Origin: Marinisporobacter balticus
Lineage (GTDB): Bacteria > Bacillota > Clostridia > Peptostreptococcales > Thermotaleaceae
Assembly (NCBI RefSeq): GCF_004345705.1
Contig: NZ_SLWV01000001.1
Location: 259,362 to 323,361 of the forward strand
Direction of reading: 5' to 3'
DNA length: 64,000 nt
A program made the position numbers and the translations under genes. Below the pieces are notes generated by a model. The model was not told where the DNA came from, ran no database searches, and was given only the letters and a program-made list of their open reading frames with translations. This document shows, piece by piece, positions 1 to 9,192 of this stretch (positions within the stretch are counted from its first letter, which is position 1; each line of letters opens with the position of its first letter).

Positions 1-283
1 ATATATATGAAGCATAAGTCAACTTTATAACATTTTCTCTTAACTTATAAAAGGAATCCTTTAGATCTACTTGTGAAATCTGGTATAAACCACTGCCTTT
101 AAAAAGAACAAATTCTCCATAACAAAACGGTTGTGTGCCTACTGAATATTTTCCTCCTGATTTTTTGTATCCTTTGTTTACAGCTTGCAGCTTTCCTGTT
201 TTTTTCGAAAATAAGGTAAGGACTGCATGTCCTTCACCAAATTTACTTTGCTTTAGAACCACTGCATCTGTTTTTAAAAGCAT
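1..283 (-). CDS. recO: DNA repair protein RecO (N-terminal part, cut by window edge)
   Basis: Translation of the minus strand from an ATG at 281-283 gives about 94 residues with the RecO OB-fold pattern: VVLKQSKFGEGHAVLTLF, then GKLQAVNKGYKK and PFCYGEFVLFKG, ending LREN..KLTYASYI at the edge. RecO loads RecA onto SSB-coated single strands with RecR during gap repair and RecFOR recombination. The start is set by GAGGTGATG just upstream, which overlaps the stop of the small gene before it, suggesting translational coupling. The C-terminal helical and zinc-binding part lies outside the window. The order era, yqzL-like, recO is the usual Firmicute arrangement and supports the call. Confidence 0.93.
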   Translation of the reverse strand, partial: MLLKTDAVVLKQSKFGEGHAVLTLFSKKTGKLQAVNKGYKKSGGKYSVGTQPFCYGEFVLFKGSGLYQISQVDLKDSFYKLRENVIKLTYASYI

Positions 284-292
284 TTCATCACC

Positions 293-430
293 TCAAAAGT
301 TGTGTATCTGATAAATTTTTTGTGCTTCAATTTCCTTATCTGGGATTATTTCTTGAAGATTTTTATAATTCATATAAATATTTATATTTCCCGTAGTCAA
401 AAACAAATTCCACAATATTTTTTCTAACAC
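293..430 (-). CDS. YqzL-like small protein (45 aa)
   Basis: A 45-codon frame starts with GTG (428-430) behind GAAAGAGGTGATC and ends with a TGA that lies inside the recO ribosome binding site. The product begins with the pattern LEKILWNLFLTTGNINIYM, which matches the short YqzL family (LW..F..TG....Y) found between era and recO in Bacillus and many Clostridia. No function is known for that family. It is too short for most ORF callers, but position, SD sequence and overlap with recO make it convincing. The C-terminus is a charged helix with no catalytic motif. Transcription is with era and recO. Confidence 0.8.
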   Translation of the reverse strand: MLEKILWNLFLTTGNINIYMNYKNLQEIIPDKEIEAQKIYQIHNF

Positions 431-516
431 CCTACGATCACCTCTTTCAAATAGGCTATACACTTATATTTTTCTTCCATAGGGTGCTTATATACATTGT
501 AAATTTTGTAATTCTG

Positions 517-1407
517 CTATAACTTATATCCTAAAGTATTTAACATATTTTCATGATCTCTCCAATCTTCCTTTACCTTAACCCATAATTCCAAAAAAAC
601 TTTTGATCCAAGTAAATTTTCAATATCAATTCTTGCACTTTTTCCCACACCTTTTAATTTTCTTCCATTTTTACCAATAATTATTCCCTTATGAGATTTC
701 TTTTCACAATAGATGGTTGCACTAATATCCACAATCTCTTGTTTTTCTCTTTTTTTCATACTCAAAACATCTACTGCTACACCATGAGGCACTTCTTCTT
801 GTAAATAATGTAGAAGTTTTTCCCGAATAATTTCACTAACAATTACTTTTTCTGGCTGATCTGTAATCATATCTGCTGGAAAATATTGAGGCCCTTCTGG
901 CAAGCCCTTCACAATTTTGTCCATAAGCTTCTGCACATTTTTATTTTCAGTGGCAGATATTGCTATGATGTCATGAAATAAATTTTGCTGATTATACATA
1001 TTGTATATTTTTTCAAATTTTTCTGGTGGAATTTTATCCATTTTGTTTATCACTAATACAATAGGCGTCTTCACAGTTTTTATCATTTCTAGAATATATT
1101 GATCTCCCGGACCCATATCTGCTGTATCATCTATTACTAATAATATTACATCCACTTCATTTAGCGTTTGTTGTGCAGATTTTTGCATATATTCACCCAA
1201 TTTATTTTTGGGTTTATGCATCCCAGGCGTATCTAAAAATATAACTTGAAAATTTTCTTTTGTATAAATGGTTTGTATTTTATTTCTTGTTGTCTGAGGT
1301 TTATCAGACATAATTGCAATCTTTTCCCCAATAATTTGATTCATTAGTGTTGATTTTCCTACATTAGGTCTTCCAATAATTGTTACAAATCCTGATTGAA
1401 ATTTCAT
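517..1407 (-). CDS. era: GTPase Era
   Basis: This 296-residue protein is the expected Era length. It has the P-loop GRPNVGKST at residues 12-20, switch II DTPGMH near 59, NKMD near 121, and a C-terminal KH domain containing GKNGRKLKGVGKSAR. Era binds the 3' end of 16S rRNA through the KH domain and couples GTP hydrolysis to 30S maturation, at the membrane and in the cytoplasm. The ATG at 1405-1407 follows GAGGG at seven bases. It sits downstream of cdd by about 20 bases and upstream of the yqzL-like gene and recO, all in one operon. Nothing unusual in the motifs. Confidence 0.97.
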   Translation of the reverse strand: MKFQSGFVTIIGRPNVGKSTLMNQIIGEKIAIMSDKPQTTRNKIQTIYTKENFQVIFLDTPGMHKPKNKLGEYMQKSAQQTLNEVDVILLVIDDTADMGPGDQYILEMIKTVKTPIVLVINKMDKIPPEKFEKIYNMYNQQNLFHDIIAISATENKNVQKLMDKIVKGLPEGPQYFPADMITDQPEKVIVSEIIREKLLHYLQEEVPHGVAVDVLSMKKREKQEIVDISATIYCEKKSHKGIIIGKNGRKLKGVGKSARIDIENLLGSKVFLELWVKVKEDWRDHENMLNTLGYKL

Positions 1408-1426
1408 TCATTAACCCTCTTCCTAT

Positions 1427-1822
1427 TTATTTATCCATATCTTCTCCCGAAAAACCATGTGGCAATAATTCGTCAATTGAAACCACCTTAATTTCTCCAT
1501 CTGGCTTCCCTACAATAATTTTTATTTTTTTACCAAACTCAAATATAACCTGTCTGCAAATACCACAAGGAAATGTGAATGTATTGTTATCGCTTGCAAT
1601 AGCAATGGCTTCAAACTCCTTGTTACCTTCCGAAATAGCTTTAAAAATAGCCGTTCTTTCTGCACAATTTGTTCCTCCAAAAGATGCACATTCTATATTA
1701 CAGCCTGCGTAAATCTGTCCATCTTTCGTTAATGCTGCTGCCCCTACTCTAAACTTTGAATACGGTGCATAAGCATATTCCTTTGCTTCCACTGCCTTTT
1801 GAAACAATTCTTTATCTGTCAA
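1427..1822 (-). CDS. cdd: cytidine deaminase
   Basis: The 131-residue homotetrameric-type cytidine deaminase converts cytidine and deoxycytidine to uridine and deoxyuridine in pyrimidine salvage. The zinc ligands C53, C86 and C89 and the proton shuttle E55 are visible in TNCAERTA and PCGICRQ; CNIECASFGG precedes them. The start is a TTG at 1820-1822, placed seven bases behind GGAGG. It lies 12 bases downstream of the DUF3048 gene and about 20 bases upstream of era. The cdd-era neighbourhood is conserved in Firmicutes. Confidence 0.96.
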   Translation of the reverse strand: MTDKELFQKAVEAKEYAYAPYSKFRVGAAALTKDGQIYAGCNIECASFGGTNCAERTAIFKAISEGNKEFEAIAIASDNNTFTFPCGICRQVIFEFGKKIKIIVGKPDGEIKVVSIDELLPHGFSGEDMDK

Positions 1823-1834
1823 ATCTTTTCCTCC

Positions 1835-2920
1835 CTACTGTGTGATTAATTCAAAATTCGATGGAATGACTTCCATCCAAGTAATGCCTGGATTAAATTT
1901 AATCTCTTCTCCATCTTCATAGAAAAATCTTGTGATCGCTCTTCTAGATTTTTTCTCCCAAGTAACCTTACATATTTCTCCTTTTGTAATGAATAATCCT
2001 TCACCTTTTCCTACCAAATTTATTTCTCTTCTTCCTTCATTATCTATTACTTTTGTTTGTGCCTTTTGAATGATAATATTTTTTGCTGTTAAATGATTCT
2101 TTGAACCTTCGTCTAAATGAGGTTCTTTATTTATATATCTATAGTACAAACCATCTTCCTCATTATATTTAAAATTTGGTTTATATGTTTTTGAATACGG
2201 CATCTTAACATAGGTTAAACTACTTCCACCATTTTTTTGGTCTTCATCATTAAAAATATACGTATCAAAATCTACATTTTCTCTATAATGGCTTTGCATT
2301 GCTGCTTTTCTAATTGCAGCGGCATTTGTATATTCATTATGAGGTCTAACTTTATGGTTTTTTCTCCAAAAAATATCCTTTCCTCTAGACTGTGCGCTAA
2401 TATCTCCTATTTTAAGATTTTTGATGTCTTTTAATGCTTGTGGACTGCCACCATCATGAACATATAGTGCATCGAATTCCATGGCTTTATCAAGAAAATA
2501 AGGTCTTGCACTTCTTACAGGTCCAATTAAATTTGGCTCATTGGTTAAAAATATCGCCATATATCTTGTAATATTCCCCTCTGCCAAAATCTCATAAACA
2601 ATTTCTGCTTGATCTAACCCTGCTTGTGGCCTAGCTTTACTTTGATTGTCAAACATAACAGCAAAAGGCCTTTTATGTATATTCTCTTCTTTTGCATACA
2701 TACCGCTAATAGGCGATGGTACCCCTACTTTTTTTACTTTTTCTGGTTTTTCATTTGTTTCTTTACTATCTACAATTTCTATATTTGTAGGTTTATTTTT
2801 TTCTAGTTCAACTTCTTGTTCTATAATAGCAGGCTCCTCTTTCTTTGAACCACAACCTACTAAAAAATTAAAGGTAAAAATAACTAAAACGAATAAGATT
2901 ATTTTTCTATTTTTCAACAT
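1835..2920 (-). CDS. DUF3048 (YerB-like) lipoprotein
   Basis: A 361-residue secreted lipoprotein: positively charged N-terminus, hydrophobic stretch and lipobox LVGC near residue 20-23, followed by a charged linker. The rest is the two-part DUF3048 fold, with the blocks KRPFAVMFDNQSKARPQAGL, AIFLTNEP, GPVRSARPYFLDKA and YVHDGGSPQA, and the C-terminal ITKGEICKVTWEKKSR region. The family (YerB in Bacillus) is widespread in Firmicutes, and its biochemical role is not established. The predicted location is the outer face of the membrane. It belongs to the same operon as cdd and the DUF502 gene. Start ATG follows GAGGGGG closely. Confidence 0.88.
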   Translation of the reverse strand: MLKNRKIILFVLVIFTFNFLVGCGSKKEEPAIIEQEVELEKNKPTNIEIVDSKETNEKPEKVKKVGVPSPISGMYAKEENIHKRPFAVMFDNQSKARPQAGLDQAEIVYEILAEGNITRYMAIFLTNEPNLIGPVRSARPYFLDKAMEFDALYVHDGGSPQALKDIKNLKIGDISAQSRGKDIFWRKNHKVRPHNEYTNAAAIRKAAMQSHYRENVDFDTYIFNDEDQKNGGSSLTYVKMPYSKTYKPNFKYNEEDGLYYRYINKEPHLDEGSKNHLTAKNIIIQKAQTKVIDNEGRREINLVGKGEGLFITKGEICKVTWEKKSRRAITRFFYEDGEEIKFNPGITWMEVIPSNFELITQ

Positions 2921-2947
2921 GTCCCCCTCATCCTTCCATTTGTTTTT

Positions 2948-3550
2948 TCATTTGTCTTTCATTTGCATTTGTTCTGGGAGCAAAATTCCACCAGATACTA
3001 CTAATTTCAAAGCTGCATCAATAGTTATGTTTAGTGGCATCACGTCCTTCTCTGGTATCATTATAAACATACCTGATGTAGGATTTGGTGTGGTTGGAAT
3101 GAAAACGCTTTTCATTCTTTTACCAACTTTTTCCGAAATATCTCTATGCGCATCTGATGTAACAAAACCAATTGTATAAATTCCTTTGGACGGATACTCT
3201 ACTAAAACTGTGCTTTTAAAAGCGTCCCTTTGCTTCATAAGAATGGTGTCTATTAGTTGCTTAATGGATAAATATATCGTATTTACTAGCGGAATTTTAC
3301 TTAATGCACGCTCAACAAAATGAATGAATTCTTTCCCTAAGTAATTTGTTGCAAAGACACCTGTCCCCAAAATGATGATCATTGTTAATATAAAGCCTAT
3401 TCCTATTATACGAAAACCAATGATTTTTTCTATGGGTACGCGAAATATAGAATCTACTGTATTGAAGATCCATCCAATTAACATACTGGTTACAACTATA
3501 GGCGTTAATACAAATAATCCTGTGATAAAAATCTTTCTTATCTTTTTCAT
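2948..3550 (-). CDS. DUF502 family membrane protein
   Basis: About 200 residues with two N-terminal membrane segments (FITGLFVLTPIVVTSMLIGW and a second near IIGIGFILTMIIILGTGVF), then a soluble part with RALSKIPLVNTIYLSIKQL and GFVTSD, FIPTTPNPTSGM. This is the DUF502 (COG2928) pattern, a family of unknown function. A longer reading begins six codons earlier in a TAATG overlap with the upstream gene. I prefer the ATG at 3548-3550 because GGGGGA stands ten bases before it and no SD precedes the longer start. It sits between a CNNM protein and a lipoprotein in one operon. Confidence 0.85.
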   Translation of the reverse strand: MKKIRKIFITGLFVLTPIVVTSMLIGWIFNTVDSIFRVPIEKIIGFRIIGIGFILTMIIILGTGVFATNYLGKEFIHFVERALSKIPLVNTIYLSIKQLIDTILMKQRDAFKSTVLVEYPSKGIYTIGFVTSDAHRDISEKVGKRMKSVFIPTTPNPTSGMFIMIPEKDVMPLNITIDAALKLVVSGGILLPEQMQMKDK

Positions 3551-3567
3551 AGGAAATATTTCCCCCA

Positions 3568-4842
3568 TTATTCTATGGTAATCTTTTGTATTTCTAATTG
3601 TTTAATTCTTCGATTATGCACATTTAAAACCTTAATTTTCACATGATCTAATATAACCTCATCTCCCTTAATAGGTATTCTGCCTAATAAATTAAACACA
3701 AATCCTCCTATAGATTCATATTCTTCTTCTGAGATATTTACTTGTAAAATTTCATTGATTTCCTCAATAGATACTTTTGCATTCACAATAAGAGAATTAT
3801 CTCCTAAATGTTCGATAAAATCAATTTCATTGTCATACTCATCTAAAATATCTCCAACGATTTCCTCTAAAATGTCTTCTATTGTGATTAGTCCTAATGT
3901 TCCCCCATATTCATCTAATACGATGGCAATATGTACCTTTTCCTTTTGCATCTCTTTTAATAAATTACTGACCTTTTTACTTTCAGGTACGTAGTATGCC
4001 GCTCTGATTAATTTAAGAATATCAAATTCAAATTGCAACTCTTTCTTTTCTTTAGAATATATTAATAGATCCTTTGCATATAAAATACCGATAACATTAT
4101 CTACTGTATCTTTAATGACAGGAATTCTAGAATATCCATATTGCATAACTACATTCAATGTTTCTTCTAGGGTCGATACTTCTTCAAGATAGACCATATC
4201 AATTCTTGGTACCATCACTTCTGTTACTTCTATATCCCCTATTTCAAAAATACTATTGATCATTTCTCTTTCATCTCGTTCAATAATCCCTACCTCCTCA
4301 CCTACATCTACTAAAGTCATAATTTCTTCTTCTGAAACTAAAACTGTTGTTGTTTTTATATCTCCTCCAAAGAGCTTGATAATTGCATTTGTAATAGTCG
4401 TCAGAATTTTCAGGATTGGGTATAAGACAATAGATAAAAATTCTAAAGGTCTCCCTAACTTCATCGCTACTTTTTCAGGATATTGGGCAGAATAGGTTTT
4501 AGGCGTTATTTCACCAAAAATTAATATGAGTAATGTCATGGCTATTGTAGCAACCAATGTTGCATTTTGTCCTGAAATCAATTTAAATGTAAGCTCAGTA
4601 GCAATAGCAGTAGCTGCAATATTCACAATATTATTTCCAATAAGTATAGTTGCTAAAATCTTAGGCGTCTTATGCATAAGCCTTTCTAGTACTTGTACAT
4701 CTTTCCTTCCATTATTTTGAAGTTGCTTTATTTTGATAATATTAATTGAAGTCAGCGACGTTTCAGCACTAGAAAATAGTCCTGATAAAACAAGTAATAT
4801 CATCAACAAAATACATTTTATGCCTACATCATATGTAACCAA
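3568..4842 (-). CDS. CNNM/HlyC-CorC family protein with CBS pair
   Basis: About 424 residues: an N-terminal DUF21/CNNM membrane domain (roughly residues 1-190, with GLFSSAETSL and GEITPKTYSA), a pair of CBS domains (VMVPRIDMVYLEE to VHIAIVLDEYGG), and a C-terminal CorC_HlyC domain. The family is implicated in magnesium or other cation transport; MpfA of Bacillus is a relative. The apparent longest start is a TTG at 4855-4857, but GGGAGG lies immediately after it and seven bases before an in-frame TTG at 4840-4842, so the latter is the probable start. There is no in-frame ATG before residue 14. Confidence 0.9.
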   Translation of the reverse strand: MVTYDVGIKCILLMILLVLSGLFSSAETSLTSINIIKIKQLQNNGRKDVQVLERLMHKTPKILATILIGNNIVNIAATAIATELTFKLISGQNATLVATIAMTLLILIFGEITPKTYSAQYPEKVAMKLGRPLEFLSIVLYPILKILTTITNAIIKLFGGDIKTTTVLVSEEEIMTLVDVGEEVGIIERDEREMINSIFEIGDIEVTEVMVPRIDMVYLEEVSTLEETLNVVMQYGYSRIPVIKDTVDNVIGILYAKDLLIYSKEKKELQFEFDILKLIRAAYYVPESKKVSNLLKEMQKEKVHIAIVLDEYGGTLGLITIEDILEEIVGDILDEYDNEIDFIEHLGDNSLIVNAKVSIEEINEILQVNISEEEYESIGGFVFNLLGRIPIKGDEVILDHVKIKVLNVHNRRIKQLEIQKITIE

Positions 4843-4898
4843 ACTAATTCCTCCCAATACGGTCTATAAAAGGGTAGTAGCCCTAACCTACTCCCCCC

Positions 4899-5597
4899 CT
4901 AATAAATGATTTGAAAAATGAATACTGTAATGAATATCCCTAAAATTGCACCCATTATAACCTGAAAAAAATTATGAATACCTGTTTCAATCCTGCTTTG
5001 CCCCACTAAAATTGACATTAGCAAGCATAGTGAAATCGTAAGGGTATTTTCAGATATAAATGCAATAGACGTTAAGATTGAAAATGCAATCGCCGTATGG
5101 CCACTTGGCATTCCTCCTCTTAAAGGAGTACCTTTTCCCGTATAAGCTTTTATACTAATCACAACTAAAATTGTAATCAGTAAACTAATAAATGTAATAT
5201 GAATCGGCATTTTTCTAACTTTATGCAAAACCATGTCTGTAATCCTATTAAATTTATCAAAAAAGATAATGTAGGCAACAACAACCGCATTTAAAGCAGC
5301 TATAAGTACTGCCCCTGCCGCTACATTTTTAGCAATTTTAGCCAATTCATGGTATTGATCTGTTATTAAATCTATGCTTGCTTCAATAGAAGTATTGATC
5401 ATTTCAGCAATGACTACTAAGGCAATTGTAAAAAATAAAATGAGTATTTCTAACTTCGATAAATCAAAAAACAAACTCAAAAACAATACAATCACAGCCA
5501 TCGTAAAATGTATTCGCATATTCCGTTGGGTTTTCAAAGTGTAGATAATACCATCAATGGCGTAGTTAAAACTATCTATTAGTTTTCTTACTTTCAT
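4899..5597 (-). CDS. DgkA-type lipid kinase fused to PAP2 phosphatase
   Basis: The 232-residue membrane protein joins two activities. Residues 1-115 are a DgkA-like undecaprenol/diacylglycerol kinase with the signature EMINTSIEASID. Residues 130-232 are a PAP2 phosphatase with KGTPLRGGMPSGHT and SRIETGIHNFFQ, which carry the conserved Lys, Pro-Ser-Gly-His, Arg and final His. The kinase domain would phosphorylate undecaprenol and the PAP2 domain would dephosphorylate a lipid (pyro)phosphate; the exact substrates are inferred. DgkA normally stands alone next to ybeY in Firmicutes, so this is the expected location with an added domain. Several hydrophobic helices are evident in both halves. Confidence 0.9.
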   Translation of the reverse strand: MKVRKLIDSFNYAIDGIIYTLKTQRNMRIHFTMAVIVLFLSLFFDLSKLEILILFFTIALVVIAEMINTSIEASIDLITDQYHELAKIAKNVAAGAVLIAALNAVVVAYIIFFDKFNRITDMVLHKVRKMPIHITFISLLITILVVISIKAYTGKGTPLRGGMPSGHTAIAFSILTSIAFISENTLTISLCLLMSILVGQSRIETGIHNFFQVIMGAILGIFITVFIFQIIY

Positions 5598-5610
5598 GAA
5601 AGTACCTCAC

Positions 5611-6066
5611 TTATTTTCTTAGTATACCCATTTGTTGCAATACATCTTCTTCTTTTTTTCGCATTACTTTAGTATTTTCTTCTGTATCATGATCATATCC
5701 AAAAAGATGGAACATACTATGAACTATTAAAAATAACACTTCTCTTTCAAAAGAATGCCCAAAGGAAGCAGCTTGCGCTTTTGCTTTTTCCAAAGAAATC
5801 ACAATATCTCCTAATACAGTTGGCTCAATTATCTCATGTATATTTTCGTATTGTGGAAAACTCAAGACATCTGTCGGTCGATCTACCCCTCTGTAATTCC
5901 TATTTAAAACATGTATTTCATCATTGTTTACAAAAGATATACTTATCTCTATATCCTTAGATACCCCTTCTTTTTCTAAAGATAAATCAATCGCTTTCAT
6001 TATTAAAGCTTCATTTTTTTTATCATATTCTATGATCTTTTGTCTATTATCTATCATTATGTCCAT
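5611..6066 (-). CDS. ybeY: endoribonuclease/rRNA maturation factor YbeY
   Basis: This 151-residue metalloprotein has the YbeY zinc motif HSMFHLFGYDHD, with ligands H116, H120 and H126. Upstream blocks LNRNYRG, PTDVLSFP and LGDIVIS are all typical. YbeY acts in 16S rRNA 3'-end maturation and ribosome quality control. The first motif residue pattern is HSxxH where many relatives have HGxLH. The ATG directly follows the stop of the HD-domain gene and is eight bases behind AGAGGTGG, arguing for translational coupling. The order phoH, pgpH, ybeY, dgkA, era is a classic Firmicute block. Confidence 0.95.
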   Translation of the reverse strand: MDIMIDNRQKIIEYDKKNEALIMKAIDLSLEKEGVSKDIEISISFVNNDEIHVLNRNYRGVDRPTDVLSFPQYENIHEIIEPTVLGDIVISLEKAKAQAASFGHSFEREVLFLIVHSMFHLFGYDHDTEENTKVMRKKEEDVLQQMGILRK

Positions 6067-8163
6067 TTATTTTGCCACCTCTACCTTTTTTGTATTTAAT
6101 TCCGGATATTCTATTCTTTCATGGAATATGCCCATTAAAACCCTTCTAAAAGATGCTTTCATTCTTTCTAAATCCTTCAGGGTTATATCACATTCATCTA
6201 ATTGACCATCACTAAGCTTGTCCTCTATAATTTTATCTATTAAGTTTTTTATTTTTTCGTTATTTGGTCCTGGCATACTTCTCACAGCAGCTTCTACTGA
6301 ATCTGCAATCATAACAATAGCAGCTTCTCTAGACTGAGGTCTTTTTCCTTCATAACGAAAATCCTTCTCATCAACTTGTTCTTTTTCCTCTTCATTCATC
6401 GCTTTATGGTAAAAATACTTAACTAATGTATTCCCATGATGCTGCTCAATCATATCAATAATCTCTTGTGGTAGTTTATATTTTGCCCCTATTTCTAAAC
6501 CATCTTTTACATGACTTGTTATAATCATAGCACTTAGACTAGCAGCAATTTTGTCATGCGGATTTTCACTAGTTAATTGATTTTCTTTAAATAAATACGG
6601 TCTTTTGAGCTTCCCTATATCGTGATAATAAGCACTCACTCTTGCAAATAATCCATTGGCGCTTATTGCCTCAGCTGCAGCTTCACTTAAATTACCTACA
6701 ATAATGCTATGATGGTACGTTCCTGGCGCCTCAAGTAGTAATTTTTTTAGGACTGGGTGGTTTGGATTAGATAATTCTAATAACTTCAGCGGTGTCAAGA
6801 TATGAAAGGCTGATTCCCATAATGGTAATGTCCCTATGGTTAGTATGGCACAAAATATCCCATTTAATATACCATACAAGCTATCTATAGCTATTTTAGA
6901 AAATTCATAGTGGTTCAGCATTCCTAATCCAATAATAATCATCATATTACTAAAGCTTACAATTACTCCTGCTAAAAATATATTTGATCTCTGATGGGTA
7001 CGTGTAACACTACAAGCTCCTACCGTTCCTCCTATAAGTGCAGTAATGAAAAAACCAATATGATTCCCACTGCTAAGTGTAAGAAGTATTACCATAACTA
7101 AATTAATAGATATGGCTAATCTTGTATCGATCAAAATACCTACAAGCATAGCAGCCGTTGCAACTGGTGCTATGAAAAAAGAAATATCATAGGTTGTTTT
7201 AGCTACCATATAAACAGATACAAATATAATAAATATAAGATAAAGCTTTGGTAAAGACTCAAAAATATTTTTGTTAAATACATACATATATGCGATTAAC
7301 AAGATTTGTGCACTCATAACTAAGATAGCTACCCCAATCTGTAGCGAAAAATCTTTGCTTCCTTGCTTTTTTGTCATTCCCGCATCCTTCAGAAGTTGTA
7401 ATTGTTCTCTTGTTATGGTTTCTCCTTGATTTACAATGGTATTACCTTTTTTAACCATAACTGCATCAACACTCTCTTTTGCTTCTTCCCTCTTTTGCTG
7501 TGTTCGCTCAACATCTAAAAAACGATTTGCTTGAATGGATGTATTTACAATTTGACTACCTAGTGATCGTATTTTCTCACTGAAATCTTTTAGTCCTTTA
7601 AAATAATTTTCAATATTCTTTTTCTCTTTTTCTAATTCTTCGGTTTTAATTCCATTAGACATTACTTGGGTAATAATTTCATATATATAGCTTTCAATAT
7701 TTTTCAAATGTTTCTCAGATGCTACAAGCATTAAGACAAGCTCATCATCATTTAAATTTATTTCATCTTTTTCCTTTAGTCTATTTAACTTTTCTTCAGT
7801 TGTAATATCCTCTAGTGATCGAATTTCATAAGTATTTTCAAAAAATTTTTCAATTTTTTTCTTTATGTCAATTTGAATCGTTGGATCAATTTTCTCTTTT
7901 GGTTCAACAGCATCTTCTGCTTTTTTTATGAGCCGCTGCGTTTCAATTTTATTTTCTATATCTCTTGGTGCCCGAAGATCTTCTGGTGCTTTCTGTCCTA
8001 CTTGCAACTCATATTTTTGAGGTGCAAGACTTGCAATCATACTAAAAAAGATGACCACAAAAAAAATTGCTGTAAGCATAATTTTACTTACCATCTTTTT
8101 TCGTAAAAAACGTACAAGTATCGTATTATTTATTTTCTGCAGGACATGCTTAAAAAAGGTCAT
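6067..8163 (-). CDS. pgpH: 7TM-HD phosphodiesterase, YqfF/PgpH type
   Basis: A 698-residue membrane protein: one N-terminal helix near residue 25-45, a large extracytoplasmic 7TMR-HDED region (to about 280, ending with KGNTIVNQGETIT), seven membrane helices (about 280-455), and a cytoplasmic HD domain (about 470-670) with YYHDIGKLKRPYLF and EQHHGN. Family members (PgpH of Listeria, YqfF of Bacillus) hydrolyse the second messenger c-di-AMP. His-Asp pairs needed for metal binding are present. It lies between phoH and ybeY, as in other Firmicutes, and overlaps neither. No diadenylate cyclase gene is in this window. Confidence 0.93.
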   Translation of the reverse strand: MTFFKHVLQKINNTILVRFLRKKMVSKIMLTAIFFVVIFFSMIASLAPQKYELQVGQKAPEDLRAPRDIENKIETQRLIKKAEDAVEPKEKIDPTIQIDIKKKIEKFFENTYEIRSLEDITTEEKLNRLKEKDEINLNDDELVLMLVASEKHLKNIESYIYEIITQVMSNGIKTEELEKEKKNIENYFKGLKDFSEKIRSLGSQIVNTSIQANRFLDVERTQQKREEAKESVDAVMVKKGNTIVNQGETITREQLQLLKDAGMTKKQGSKDFSLQIGVAILVMSAQILLIAYMYVFNKNIFESLPKLYLIFIIFVSVYMVAKTTYDISFFIAPVATAAMLVGILIDTRLAISINLVMVILLTLSSGNHIGFFITALIGGTVGACSVTRTHQRSNIFLAGVIVSFSNMMIIIGLGMLNHYEFSKIAIDSLYGILNGIFCAILTIGTLPLWESAFHILTPLKLLELSNPNHPVLKKLLLEAPGTYHHSIIVGNLSEAAAEAISANGLFARVSAYYHDIGKLKRPYLFKENQLTSENPHDKIAASLSAMIITSHVKDGLEIGAKYKLPQEIIDMIEQHHGNTLVKYFYHKAMNEEEKEQVDEKDFRYEGKRPQSREAAIVMIADSVEAAVRSMPGPNNEKIKNLIDKIIEDKLSDGQLDECDITLKDLERMKASFRRVLMGIFHERIEYPELNTKKVEVAK

Positions 8164-8184
8164 ATAAATTTCCCCCTAGTTTTT

Positions 8185-9192
8185 CTATCTTTTCCTATGT
8201 CCATCTTTACTTTTAATAAGTATTTCTTTCTTTTGTTCATGTTGTTCATAAGCTTTAATAATTCTTTGTACTAACGAATGTCTAACTACATCATTTTCAT
8301 CCAAAAATACAAAGTCGATGCCTCCTACTTGCGTCAAAATTTCTATAGCTTCCTTAAGCCCTGATTCTTTCCCTTTAGGTAAATCTATCTGTGTTATATC
8401 TCCCGTTACAATAGCCTTTGATCCTACACCCAGTCTTGTTAAAAACATTTTCATTTGTGCCCTTGTCGTATTTTGTGCTTCATCTAAAATAACAAATGCA
8501 TCATTTAATGTTCTCCCTCTCATATATGCTAAGGGTGCTACCTCTATCATTCCTTTTTCTTTGTATTTTAAGAAAGTTTCCCCACCTAATATATCATATA
8601 GGGCGTCATAAAGGGGTCTTAAATAAGGATCTACCTTATCTTGTAAATCACCTGGTAAGAATCCTAAACTCTCTCCTGCTTCTACTGCAGGTCTTGTTAG
8701 TATAATTCTACTTACTTCTTTATTTTTAAAAGCACTTACTGCCATAGCCATAGCTAAATAAGTCTTTCCCGTTCCTGCAGGACCAATTCCGAATACTACA
8801 TCACTATTTTTTATACTCTTAACATATTTTTTTTGTCCTAATGTCTTTGGTTTTATTCGTTTTCCTTTGGCACTAATACAAACGATCTCTTCTAATAAAC
8901 CTTCTATTTTATCATCTTGTCCTTCCATAAGCAACTTGATAGAATAATTTATTTTCTGACTATCTAAGTTTTCTCCTATCTTAACAATTTGAATCAATCT
9001 ATATAGAAGTTTTTCTGTCATCTCTACTTCCTCTAGACTCCCAATGATTACAATTTCTCCTTGTCTTACTACAACATTTACATGAAATGTGTTTTCAATA
9101 ATTTTTATATTTTCGTCGAAATTTCCAAATAATTCTTTTGTATAATCAAATTCGTTCATACTTATTTTTTTCTCTATCCATTTTTGTTCCAA
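8185..9192 (-). CDS. phoH: PhoH family ATPase
   Basis: 335 residues with an N-terminal KH-like segment (NIKIIENTFHVNVVVRQGEIVIIG), then the PhoH AAA-type domain with Walker A GPAGTGKT near residue 138, RPAVEAGESLGFLPGD, Walker B FVILDEAQN and VTGDITQIDLP. PhoH proteins are RNA-associated ATPases, and in this cluster they are linked to ribosome/RNA quality control with YbeY. The start is a TTG at 9190-9192, eight bases behind GGAGG and immediately after the TGA of the YqfD gene; no ATG is nearer than residue 12. Coupled translation with yqfD is likely. Confidence 0.95.
   Translation of the reverse strand: MEQKWIEKKISMNEFDYTKELFGNFDENIKIIENTFHVNVVVRQGEIVIIGSLEEVEMTEKLLYRLIQIVKIGENLDSQKINYSIKLLMEGQDDKIEGLLEEIVCISAKGKRIKPKTLGQKKYVKSIKNSDVVFGIGPAGTGKTYLAMAMAVSAFKNKEVSRIILTRPAVEAGESLGFLPGDLQDKVDPYLRPLYDALYDILGGETFLKYKEKGMIEVAPLAYMRGRTLNDAFVILDEAQNTTRAQMKMFLTRLGVGSKAIVTGDITQIDLPKGKESGLKEAIEILTQVGGIDFVFLDENDVVRHSLVQRIIKAYEQHEQKKEILIKSKDGHRKR

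Noticed and set aside
2646..3179. 177-codon plus-strand frame over the DUF3048 and DUF502 genes
   Set aside because: Antisense shadow crossing two well-supported genes.
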